A stretch of DNA of 51,168 bases from positions 1 through 51,168 of the IMG/VR virus record IMGVR_UViG_3300023099_000120; one strand, 5' to 3'. A model generated the notes under the pieces. That model made no database searches. It worked only from the letters and a program-made list of their open reading frames with translations, and was not told where the DNA came from. Within the stretch, counting starts at the first letter, position 1; each line of letters starts with the position of its first letter. Source of the DNA: a virus. Below are positions 29,690-38,500 of the stretch, one piece after another. The translations under genes and the position numbers were made by a program.

Positions 29690-30585
29690 TTTACTGTAAA
29701 GAATTAGACCAGGATTTTGATAGTGTTAATCAAATGCATAAAGCAATTATCGATAACATTTCTAAAATAATTGATGCTAAAAAATCAATTTTAAAAATGT
29801 CTGATGGCTATGGAACTGTTGTTAAGGTTGAGGGAATTACAAAAGAAGTTTTGAAATCTCTTAAAAATATCACGGTTAAAGCTTTCAATCAAAGTGATAA
29901 GGCGGTCGATTATACTAAGGAAGCAGATTTGCCAAATATTATTGTGACCGTAGTTTCAAATACGACTAATTATTTTGATTCTCATTACGATGTGCATCTT
30001 GATAACATTTGGAACAAAACTATTTCAGACAATAAGAATGGTTTTGATCACCTTCAGGAGCATAAAAACGGCTTTGCTAATGTCATTTCTGAAAATTGTA
30101 AAACCAAAATTCTTAGAACAACTTTCAAGGAATTAGGCTACGATTTCGAAGGTAAGACTCAAGCTTTGCAGCACACTTCAATCATTGATCCGATCAGAAA
30201 TTTGTTCATGTATAACCAGTACGCTAATGGTTGGGTTAATAATCATTCAGTTGGGATGAGGTACAAAGGAGATATAATCTACTGTGCAAATTCAGAAGTG
30301 GATTACATGAAAGAATACAAAGATAATTGGGATAAATACTATCCATTAATCGCTAACAAGGATGATGTCGATGAAGTTGGCCGTTTTTGGGCGGTACCAG
30401 AAGCTAAATTAATGGAGTTTTCAGCTGTTCCGAGAGGTAGCAACCCGATTACTCCAACATTAAACATAGAAACACAAGCCGAAAAATCACTTGTTGGTAA
30501 TAAAGATCCTCAAGCCGATAAGTCACTTGAAACGCCGGAGTCGCTGGAAAGCACTCAAACTGACAAAAAGAGAAGATTTATTTAA
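29686..30585 (+). CDS. Prohead protease
   Basis: A 299-residue protein placed between portal and capsid, with signs of the HK97-type prohead protease fold: SHYDVHLDNIWN, a histidine H126 in HLQEHKN, and NNHSVGMRYKG with S188, which fit the catalytic His and Ser; the end of the domain is LMEFSAVPRGSNPITPTL, a typical LxExSxVxxGANP motif. The C-terminal 50 residues are polar and repetitive (DPQADKSLETPESLES), perhaps removed during maturation. It would trim the capsid N-terminal delta domain. Confidence 0.75.
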   Translation: MIYCKELDQDFDSVNQMHKAIIDNISKIIDAKKSILKMSDGYGTVVKVEGITKEVLKSLKNITVKAFNQSDKAVDYTKEADLPNIIVTVVSNTTNYFDSHYDVHLDNIWNKTISDNKNGFDHLQEHKNGFANVISENCKTKILRTTFKELGYDFEGKTQALQHTSIIDPIRNLFMYNQYANGWVNNHSVGMRYKGDIIYCANSEVDYMKEYKDNWDKYYPLIANKDDVDEVGRFWAVPEAKLMEFSAVPRGSNPITPTLNIETQAEKSLVGNKDPQADKSLETPESLESTQTDKKRRFI

Positions 30586-30602
30586 TTTAAAAAACAAAAA
30601 TC

Positions 30603-31922
30603 ATGTTTGTAAAAAAGACACAAGCGCAAATTAATGCTATGACTGATGCAGAAGCTGACACATATGCAACCGAAAAGGCAGCACACGAGACTCAAGAAAA
30701 CAAAGCAGCCATCGATTCAGCTGTAAAGGCGGGAGTTGAAGCCCTTAAGACAGATTTAGATAAAACTATTGCTGAAAAGCAAAAGGAAGTTGACACTTTG
30801 AAAGAAACGGTCGAAACTCAAGGAGTTAAAATTGTTGAATTATCAAAATCAACATCTGAGGGTAAAATGGATTCATTGGAAAATCTTTTCAAAGAGAAAT
30901 ACGATGAAGCTGTATCCGGAGAATCGCACACAGTAAAAGAGGGCTTCTCAATGGATACCTCAAAGGCAATCGCATCTACTGATGTTATGTCAGTAAATAC
31001 GATTAATAGTACTGATTTCCCGGCGGCGGGTTCTACCGGAGTTGTTGGAGCGGGAGTTCAAACTTTGATGGGTAGATTGTTAGGTTATTTTGGTTACAGA
31101 AGTCCAGCATCTAAAATTCTTGATTTGGTTGATGTTCAACCTATGGATTCAGCTGTATTGATTGTGATCAATGAAACCGTAACCGGTACTGCAGAGATTA
31201 CCACTGAGTGTAAATTGAAGCCAATCGTTAAAGAAACTTTTGCCACACAAGAGAAATCAGCAGAGCCGGTTGCTGTTATGTGGTTCACAACTACAAAATT
31301 GAGAAGATTCTTTCCTGCATTGGTTAATCGTATGGTTCAGAAGTTCTCTGAATTGGTTAACGACAAATTGCCAAACGTTGTTTTAGACGCTGTAAAAGCT
31401 GGAGCATCTGCGTTTACGCCGGTTGCTGCATTAGCTATCAATAGCAATCCAAACAATTACGATGCAATGGGAGCTGTAATTGCAACAGTTGAAAACTTAG
31501 GTTTCAATGTTAGTGCATTTATGATGAATCCGATTGCGTGGAGAAACATGAAGCAAGAAAAGACCGCTGACGGTGTTTATACACTTCAAAACGGTCAATC
31601 TGTTAATATTCTTCAGAATGGTTTAGACTGGGGTGGTGTTTATATTCCGATCATCAAAGATTCTACTTTAGGAGTTGATGAGTTCGTAACCGGTGATATT
31701 TTCTCAACTGTAAAAGTTGGGGTAGATAGTGTGCTTATGTACATGGAGACAGATGGACGTACTGATGCTGTTGCAACAAATGCAGCTACTGGTCTTTCAA
31801 GAAACATCAGAACTCACGTGCTAGAGAAATTCTTCGCGGTGATCATTCCGGATGCAACTAAGATCGGATTGGTTAAAGATACTTTCACTAACGTGAAAAC
31901 TTTAATTACAAAGGCACCCTAA
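30603..31922 (+). CDS. Major capsid protein (HK97 fold)
   Basis: A 439-residue capsid protein. Residues 1-105 are a charged coiled-coil region (DTYATEKAAHETQENKAAID; AEKQKEVDTLKETVETQGVK) acting as an internal scaffold, as in HK97. The shell domain begins near GFSMDTSKAIAST and shows SPASKILDLVDVQPM, AVMWFTTTKLRRFFPALV, FMMNPIAWRNMKQEKTADGV and a late ATGLSRNIRTHVLEKFFA. The N-terminal 28 residues resemble those of the next gene's product. A terminator follows. Confidence 0.88.
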   Translation: MFVKKTQAQINAMTDAEADTYATEKAAHETQENKAAIDSAVKAGVEALKTDLDKTIAEKQKEVDTLKETVETQGVKIVELSKSTSEGKMDSLENLFKEKYDEAVSGESHTVKEGFSMDTSKAIASTDVMSVNTINSTDFPAAGSTGVVGAGVQTLMGRLLGYFGYRSPASKILDLVDVQPMDSAVLIVINETVTGTAEITTECKLKPIVKETFATQEKSAEPVAVMWFTTTKLRRFFPALVNRMVQKFSELVNDKLPNVVLDAVKAGASAFTPVAALAINSNPNNYDAMGAVIATVENLGFNVSAFMMNPIAWRNMKQEKTADGVYTLQNGQSVNILQNGLDWGGVYIPIIKDSTLGVDEFVTGDIFSTVKVGVDSVLMYMETDGRTDAVATNAATGLSRNIRTHVLEKFFAVIIPDATKIGLVKDTFTNVKTLITKAP

Positions 31923-31928
31923 TAATAT

Positions 31929-31953
31929 CCAACCCCTGACCGGGTTGGTTTTT
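31929..31953 (+). terminator. Terminator after the capsid gene
   Basis: Stem CCAACCC / GGGTTGG with loop CTGACC, followed by TTTTT. Partial termination here would give more capsid mRNA than tail mRNA. Confidence 0.8.
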
Positions 31954-31978
31954 AAATAATCTAATAAAGACACAAATT

Positions 31979-32326
31979 ATGTTTACAGAAAAAACACCAG
32001 AAGAAATTGCTGCATTAAATCCAGAAGAGTTGAAAACTTATAATGCAGAAAAGAAAGCGCATGATCTCAAAGTCGCAAAAGATGCAAAAGATGCAAAAAA
32101 GAACGATAAAAGTGCTGGAGCAACGCAGGAGTATTACGATAAAAAAGGAGCTGAAACTTTAGAAAACTACTCAAAAGGCGGGAAAGCTGCAACTGTAGAT
32201 TTAGTTAATAAAACATTAGTTGAATTTACTGAGGATTTTGGCTATTTCAAAAAAGGTGATTCTCAGGAAGTTTCAGATGTAGCTTTTGCTATCTATAGCG
32301 GAAAAGGAGTTATCAAAAAACTGTAA
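31979..32326 (+). CDS. Head-associated protein sharing the capsid N-terminal motif
   Basis: A 115-residue protein. The first 28 residues (MFTEKTPEEIAALNPEELKT and on) have 13 identities with those of the capsid protein, including KT...I.A, TY and EK.AH. A Lys/Asp-rich linker follows, then a small C-terminal domain (VDLVNKTLVEFTEDFGYFKK; VSDVAFAIYSGKGVIKKL). It may be a head decoration or cement protein, or one packed with the scaffold. No database family recalled. Confidence 0.6.
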   Translation: MFTEKTPEEIAALNPEELKTYNAEKKAHDLKVAKDAKDAKKNDKSAGATQEYYDKKGAETLENYSKGGKAATVDLVNKTLVEFTEDFGYFKKGDSQEVSDVAFAIYSGKGVIKKL

Positions 32327-32329
32327 TCT

Positions 32330-32947
32330 ATGTTTACCAGGATATCAAATTTCACTTACGGAGCATATCGCATTGCTAATATTGATACTGTTGGCGCCAA
32401 TAATAATATTGATCTAATTCTCCATATTCAAAAATATGAAAATGAATGTTTGAGATTGGTATTAGGCGAATGCTTGTATGAGGATTTGATGTCCAATGTA
32501 GAAAAAGATGCTGATGGCTATTACAAGTTAAAAGATTCTGTTGATGCAAAGTATGGTTGGCTCTTATTCGGTCATAAATATGAATACGATTGTTCTTGTG
32601 ATTCACAATGCAAAAACAAAATCTGGCAGGGATTGGTGAGAGAGGTTGCTGAAATCGAAAACACAAAGATTTTCGAAACAGTTATGTCCTCTTACATCTA
32701 TTTTAACTGGTCCTTAAACTATCGAACTCTTAATGTAGGAGTAGGAGAAGCAAAAGGTACTGCATCGAATACGGTAGTTGAAAATACAAGAAACAAACGG
32801 GTAGATGCCTGGAATAAAATGGTTCAGGATGTATCATTTGGATTTACAAATGCAAATGTTTCACTATACCAATTCTTAGATCATTTCAAAGATGATTTTC
32901 CCTCGGCCGAAAGAGTTTGTTTTAAAACAATGACCTATTATGACTAA
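32330..32947 (+). CDS. Head-tail connector protein (tentative)
   Basis: A 205-residue, mostly helical protein located where gp6-type connectors are found. Features: LILHIQKYENECLRLVLGEC, EDLMSNVEKD, three cysteines CSCDSQC, WQGLVREVAEIENTKIFETV and a helix NKMVQDVSFGF. The N-terminal helical bundle would match DUF6712/gp6-like adaptors. The call rests on position and fold impression. It overlaps the next gene by 8 bases. Confidence 0.55.
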   Translation: MFTRISNFTYGAYRIANIDTVGANNNIDLILHIQKYENECLRLVLGECLYEDLMSNVEKDADGYYKLKDSVDAKYGWLLFGHKYEYDCSCDSQCKNKIWQGLVREVAEIENTKIFETVMSSYIYFNWSLNYRTLNVGVGEAKGTASNTVVENTRNKRVDAWNKMVQDVSFGFTNANVSLYQFLDHFKDDFPSAERVCFKTMTYYD

Positions 32948-33467
32948 ATTATTTGATCTGGATAACGCTTTAAAGCCAACAGCTGAAAAAGTAATGCATA
33001 ACAGTAAACCTGTTGCTTATAGTTGGGGAAATGAAGATGCTTTGCACAAGTGGATTGAGGCGATGAACAAAAGACAGCTGGCGAAATCACTTGGTATTGA
33101 CAAATCTATAAAGTATCCCTTGATTTGGTTAGTTGAAGGTTGGAAAGCAAAAGAAAACATTCCTGGTATTAAGTTCGAAAAAGTTACTTTCTACATTTCT
33201 TGTAACTCAACTGTAGCAGCTTTGAATGAAGATCGAGTTCCAAACTTTGATTTATTATATAAAGTTGCAAATGAATTTATAAAGGAATTGAGATTCGTAA
33301 TTAAGATTTCAGAAGAGTCAATTACTTATGAAAAGAAATCAAACTTTAGCACGGTCAGTAGCCGCCAGGATAAAAAAAGCATAACATCGGACGTTTGGGA
33401 TACTTTAATTGTTCAAATGGATCTGATTGCAAACACTAATTGTTTAAAAAAATTATGTAGTCTATAA
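32940..33467 (+). CDS. Head closure or tail completion protein (tentative)
   Basis: A 175-residue alpha/beta protein between the connector and the tail tube gene. It contains YPLIWLVEGWKAKE followed by KFEKVTFYISCNS and VPNFDLLYKVANEFIKELRF, like the small minor proteins that close the head or cap the tail. The specific class cannot be named from the sequence. Confidence 0.5.
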   Translation: MTKLFDLDNALKPTAEKVMHNSKPVAYSWGNEDALHKWIEAMNKRQLAKSLGIDKSIKYPLIWLVEGWKAKENIPGIKFEKVTFYISCNSTVAALNEDRVPNFDLLYKVANEFIKELRFVIKISEESITYEKKSNFSTVSSRQDKKSITSDVWDTLIVQMDLIANTNCLKKLCSL

Positions 33468-33483
33468 AGACAAGAACCTATAA

Positions 33484-34362
33484 ATGGTTTACCAAGAATG
33501 TAAAAACAAAAAGAAAGCCAAAAAGAACACTGGTGCGAAAGAGCAGTGTCTTGAAGGGCTTACAATCAAAACGGCAGTCCACGTGCCGGGATTCTCTTTT
33601 GAATCGATAGCAGATGCAAAGGACAAAGCTAAATGGGATGCTGCAGTTGCTGCTAAGAAAGTAATTCCATTGTATGAGGTTGAAGAATTAGCATCTGCCA
33701 ATACTGAGGACACTGTTTTTGAAGGCAGAAGAAATCAGTTCATTACCTCAGAAGGTAAAAAAATTAGTAGTTATAACAGTTTTTTAAGTTTGTGTTCACA
33801 CTCAGCACTTAAAAGTTACCATAAATCTGAATTAGGCTTGTTCGAATTCACAGAAGATGGAGCAATCAAAGGAGTGATCAATGATGACGGAACTATAAAA
33901 GGCCAATCAATTGTAATGAACGTTGGAAAACGTATTGATCCTTTAGCAGATAGACCAGCATCAACAGGAGTTACTTTAAACTACAAAGACTTTAACGAGT
34001 TTGAAGATGATGGCGCAATCTTTCGTCCTGAAGGTTGGGGCGCTGATGATCTGTATGGAATTTTTGATATAACTATCAATCAGGTTTCAGCAACATCTAC
34101 AGAAATCAAATTCACTGCAACTGATGGTTGTTCCGGAGGCGATGAAGAGATCACTTCTTTCTTAGCTGCTAATATTGTGGTTAAAGATCTTGATGGAGCT
34201 ACAGAAAGTGTAACGTTTGTTCCTGCTGATTCTGAAGGTGTTTACACTGTTACCGGAACCGGATTTGCAACAGGATTCACTATTGGCTTAAATGGAGTGG
34301 TTACCCAAACCGGGACTTCATATGAGACTCCAGAACCTACAAAAATTAAAGTTACACCATAA
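33484..34362 (+). CDS. Major tail tube protein with C-terminal Ig-like domain
   Basis: A 292-residue protein. After a short basic start, residues 25-190 form a beta-rich domain (GLTIKTAVHVPGFSFESI; LGLFEFTEDGAIKGVIND; GQSIVMNVGKRIDPLADRP), consistent with a tail tube. Residues from about 200 (YGIFDITINQVSATSTEIKF; VVKDLDGATESVTF; GVYTVTGTGFATGFTIGL) form an Ig-like domain, often displayed on tail tubes. Position is right before chaperone-type genes and the tape measure. Its last base is the first base of the next ATG. Confidence 0.75.
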   Translation: MVYQECKNKKKAKKNTGAKEQCLEGLTIKTAVHVPGFSFESIADAKDKAKWDAAVAAKKVIPLYEVEELASANTEDTVFEGRRNQFITSEGKKISSYNSFLSLCSHSALKSYHKSELGLFEFTEDGAIKGVINDDGTIKGQSIVMNVGKRIDPLADRPASTGVTLNYKDFNEFEDDGAIFRPEGWGADDLYGIFDITINQVSATSTEIKFTATDGCSGGDEEITSFLAANIVVKDLDGATESVTFVPADSEGVYTVTGTGFATGFTIGLNGVVTQTGTSYETPEPTKIKVTP

Positions 34363-34589
34363 TGCGAGGTGAATACAAAGGGATAGTATTTGCAGAGGGC
34401 TATAACAAGCCCTTTGCAGATTTTAAAAAAGAGTTTGCTTCAACTCATGTTTTTAAAGATATCCCATCCGACGAAAGAGAAGCCGAACTAAAAAAAGCTC
34501 ACAAAATCGCAACCAATGGCAACATTTCAACAACAACTGGCAAGGGCAAAGAAGTTGAAACCGAAAAGCCTGGAGATAAACCTTTATAA
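34362..34589 (+). CDS. Small tail protein, first of an overlapping pair
   Basis: A 75-residue protein: a short folded start (GEYKGIVFAEGYNKPFADFK), helical middle and a disordered end (GNISTTTGKGKEVETEKPGD). The last 74 bases overlap the next gene in another frame. In long-tailed phages this position, between the tube and tape measure genes, holds tail assembly chaperone genes, often made by frameshifting. Confidence 0.55.
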   Translation: MRGEYKGIVFAEGYNKPFADFKKEFASTHVFKDIPSDEREAELKKAHKIATNGNISTTTGKGKEVETEKPGDKPL

Positions 34590-34974
34590 ATTCATTAGAA
34601 GTATTGAAAAGGATTTTTTAGATCTCGAGAAGAAAAGGTTGTCTGTTGATCATAAAGACATTTTCGGAAATCCGATTGGTTTTTATTCAGAGAACACAGA
34701 AATCATTTCAGGAGGTAGAAAAAAAGCCGGAGATCCATTTACCGGATTAGATTCTGGAGATTGGTTCAAAGGATTCTATATGCAAGAAGTTAATGGTGTT
34801 TTGAGATTTAGTTCTAAAGACCCTAAAAACTCAATCATCCTGAGTGATGGACCTGACAATACTTGGCTTTCTGATGAATTATTCGGATTAACTGATAAAG
34901 AATTAAAGGAAGTGATCACATCTCGATTGCTTCCTTTTTTTATACAAAACGCGCGAAAAATACTTGAGCTATGA
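34516..34974 (+). CDS. Minor tail or neck protein
   Basis: A 152-residue protein. N-terminal helix LYKFIRSIEKDFLDLEKKRL; then the pattern PFTGLDSGDWFKGFYMQEVN, FSSKDPKNSIILS, and LFGLTDKELKEVITSRLLPF, which is familiar from small Bacteroidota phage proteins between tube and tape measure. It starts inside the previous gene in the +1 frame. Its stop overlaps the next ATG (ATGA). Role unknown. Confidence 0.55.
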   Translation: MATFQQQLARAKKLKPKSLEINLYKFIRSIEKDFLDLEKKRLSVDHKDIFGNPIGFYSENTEIISGGRKKAGDPFTGLDSGDWFKGFYMQEVNGVLRFSSKDPKNSIILSDGPDNTWLSDELFGLTDKELKEVITSRLLPFFIQNARKILEL

Positions 34975-35570
34975 TTTACGATTCACTTGACATAATTCCT
35001 TATAAAACATTTTTCAAGATCGCTGAATCTGGAAATTTCGCTTTGTTATCTGATACTGAAAAGGATCCGGAAGTACTGTCAAAAATATGGGATTCTCTAT
35101 ATGAACAACATATTGAAATTGCGGGGGCCAGTTCTCAGGAAAAGAAAACTTTTAGAATTTCTAAACAGATCAGCGCTTTGGAAACCCAATACAAAGTGAT
35201 TCTTATGGCTTGTGATGCATTAAAATTTGATTTTAGTCAAGAACTGTTCGAAATACTAACTGTTGACTACGGCTATACTTTAAGAACTACAGATGAAAAA
35301 GTTTACTACGAAGACATTGAACAAATTGAAAGAGAATCGAAAGCGCTTAAAGTAAAAATAAACACTCTTTCTAAGCTGCTTCCTAAAGTTGATCAAGGGC
35401 AAGAATATAACATCGATGATGTGATGGCCTCGTATTGTTCCATCCTAGAATTTCAAATTGGGGACTTCAATAAGATCACTTATACAGCTTTTCATAGTTA
35501 CGAAAAGCAGGTGCACAACAAGATAGAACACATCAGACAACAAAACATTAAAAGTAAAAAAAATGGCTAG
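34971..35570 (+). CDS. Tail assembly chaperone-like protein (by position)
   Basis: A 199-residue helical protein directly upstream of the tape measure gene and overlapping it by 8 bases. Helices: YKTFFKIAESGNFALL, ISALETQYKVILMACDAL, QIERESKALKVKINTLSKLL, with an acidic middle. The position is that of the chaperone that coats the tape measure protein, but no motif proves it. Confidence 0.5.
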   Translation: MIYDSLDIIPYKTFFKIAESGNFALLSDTEKDPEVLSKIWDSLYEQHIEIAGASSQEKKTFRISKQISALETQYKVILMACDALKFDFSQELFEILTVDYGYTLRTTDEKVYYEDIEQIERESKALKVKINTLSKLLPKVDQGQEYNIDDVMASYCSILEFQIGDFNKITYTAFHSYEKQVHNKIEHIRQQNIKSKKNG

Positions 35571-38500
35571 TTCAGACGGTATAATTAGAAGAAAGCAGGT
35601 CATTGAAGATGATGCTCTTAATTGGGGGCCTGAATATGCAAAGCAAACTCAAATTGCTATTGATAAAAACAAAGAGGTTGTACAAGGGATTGTTCAAATT
35701 GCATCTATCCTAAAACAAATTAAAGATGCAACTGGTAATTCTGCTTATACAGCTGCACTTCAACAAGGAATACTGGCTACGCAGAAAACTATACTTAGTC
35801 TTAAGGAGCAGGAAGCAGCTGAGATTTCTCTAAATAGAGTAAGGATTTCTTCAATAGCTTTATCAGAAGCTGAACGAAAGGCAAAATTAGCGATTGAAAA
35901 TGCTGAAAGCAAACTGCAAAAATCAAAGGATGCGTTAATAAAGAAAACTGCTCAAGAGATATATGACCAAAGTGTTCTGACCAGAAATGCTAAGAATTTA
36001 GCAATAATAAATTCTAAATTATCAACTGAATATGAAAAATTAACTGCTAAGAAAAGATTAGCAGCTACTGCACTTCAGAATCTTATAATCGCTGGTAAAA
36101 AGGCAGATGAAACCACGGATCAGTATAACGCTCGATTGAGAAAGGCGCAAGCTGAATTTGATGCGCTTCATAAAAAGGTTGTAGCAGCGAATAGAGCTGT
36201 CAGTATATTTAATGACAATGTTGGTAATTATCCTAAGAATGCTGCGAAAGGGTTACGTGATTTAGTCGAAGCGTTTGGGTTGGTTGTAGGTATTCAAACC
36301 TTTGTAGATATTGCTAAACAAGCTTTCGATATTATAAGAAATTTTGAAGCTGAGATCGTAAACTTAGCTGCTATTGCTGGAAAAAGCCGTGCTGATATTG
36401 CGCCGTTAGAAGCAGATATTAGAGAGGTAGCAAAAGCAAGTATTAACAGTGCAACGGAAGTTGCAAAGTTGGCTACAGAATTAATTAAATTAGGTTCTAC
36501 TCCAGAAGAGGTTTCCAAATTACTTAAGCCGGTTAATGATTTATCTATTGCATTACAAGCAAGCGCTGAGGATAGTGCGACTTTAGTTAAATCGCTTTTG
36601 AATGCCTACCAAGAAGGCGCTGAAAAGGCAACTCACTTTACCGATGTATTAGCAGAAAGTGCAAATAGATCTGCATTAGATTTTGCAGGTTTAAGAGATT
36701 CATTTTCTTATATAGCGCCTGTTTCAAATACATTGGGAATTTCTGTTGAAAAGACAGCTGCCATCATCGGTACACTTACCGATAATGGAATTAAAGCTGA
36801 GAGCGCTGGTCGTTTGATGGCAACTGGTTTGGGGAAACTTGCAAAACAAGGACTTACTCTTGAAGCTGCATTGGCTAAAATCACGACGGCTCAGAAGCAA
36901 AATAAGTCAAGTATGGAAGTGCTTAATATCGCAAACAAGCTATTTGGAGGCGAAGCAGGGAAATTGGCTTTGATTTTGGCAAACAATACAAAAAAAATAG
37001 AGGAAAGCACTTTAGCTTATCAAAATAGTAATGGAGCATTGGCTGAACTTACTGACAAACAATTAAAGTCTTTAAACTCTGAATTAGAAATTCTTTCATC
37101 TGCCTGGGAAGAATATATATTGGATAACAATGAGGCGATTGGAGGAACTAAGGTTATGACCTCAGTTCTTAGCTTTTTAAGTTCTAATTTAAAAGAAATT
37201 ATAGATCTACTTGTGTTTTCCGGAACAATTTGGCTTGCGTATAGATCATCTTTGATTCTTGCTACAGTACAGGCAAAGTTGATGGCATTGACGACTGTGG
37301 AAAATACAGTAGCTACTGCAGCATCGACTGTTGCAACTACGGCATCAACTGTGGCAACAGATGTCAATACTGCTGCTCTTTTATTTCATTTGGAAGGATT
37401 GGAAGCAAATGCGAGTGCACAACTTACAAATGCGACTGCTACCAATACTGCGACAACTGCGACTCAGAAATTTAACGCAGCATTAAAAGCGAATATGCTG
37501 AGCATAATATTAGTTGCGCTTATTGCGGTGATTTACTACTACAATAAATTAACAAAGTCATTTGAACAAAACTATGAAGAGCTTAAAAAAAGCACATCTG
37601 AGTTTCTAAAAAATAAAGCCGTAACAGATAAAAATGCAAAATCAATCAATGATTTGTCTGATAGATATGATGTTTTGAAAGCGAAAACTAAATTATCAAC
37701 TGAGGAACAAAAGGAGCTGAATAAAATAATTGAAATTCTAGCAAAAACAGTACCTGGAGCAACCTCTAAAATGGATAAATATGGAAACGCCATTGCCATA
37801 AATACTGCTAAAACCAGAGAATATGTAGAAGCAAGAAATGAAATGTTTAAAGCGGAAAATGCTGTGAAATTGGATAAAAATATCGCACTGCTGAAAGATT
37901 TAAGGAAGGAACAAGATTATCTAAATGTTTCAAGTGATAAAAATAACGGTTCACTAGTCGAAGGAATTGGATATGTAGTTAAAATGGATGGAGTACTTAA
38001 AAAAAGGGGAAATACTTTTCAAGGCTATATTGATCTAACAAAAGAGGATATTGCTCTTTATGCTCGAAAAAGATTTCAGAATGAGGAAGCTATTGCTAAT
38101 ACAATCGCGCATATAAATGCATTGCGAGGATTAACAGATGAACAAAAGAAAGCAATTGCGTTAAGAGATAAAGAAGCGAAAGATACTGCTGACAATGGGC
38201 CGCGTACAATTGCAATAATTGATGCCGAGATAAAAGCTCAGGAAGATCTCATCGCAACATTATCTGATAAAACTGGTAAAGAAGGAAACGTAATAAAAGC
38301 AAAAATTAAAGCTTTAAATGCTGAACGAGACTTGATTTATAACAATAATAAAGGTCAGGAAAAGGATAATGAAAAACAGATTAGAAAGCAATTAGAGCAA
38401 ATGAAACGTATTCGTGACGCTATTTATAATCTAAATCAGTTTCGGCTACAAAATGCTATTGATATCAATCAGCAGATTCTTGATGATGAAAAGACTTCCA

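Noticed and set aside
32376-32666. 96-codon - strand ORF, His-rich
   Set aside because: Antisense shadow of the connector gene; composition follows from the complementary strand.
37303-37370. 21-bp repeats in the tape measure gene as a regulatory repeat
   Set aside because: They code TVATxAS in constant frame, so protein-level repetition explains them.
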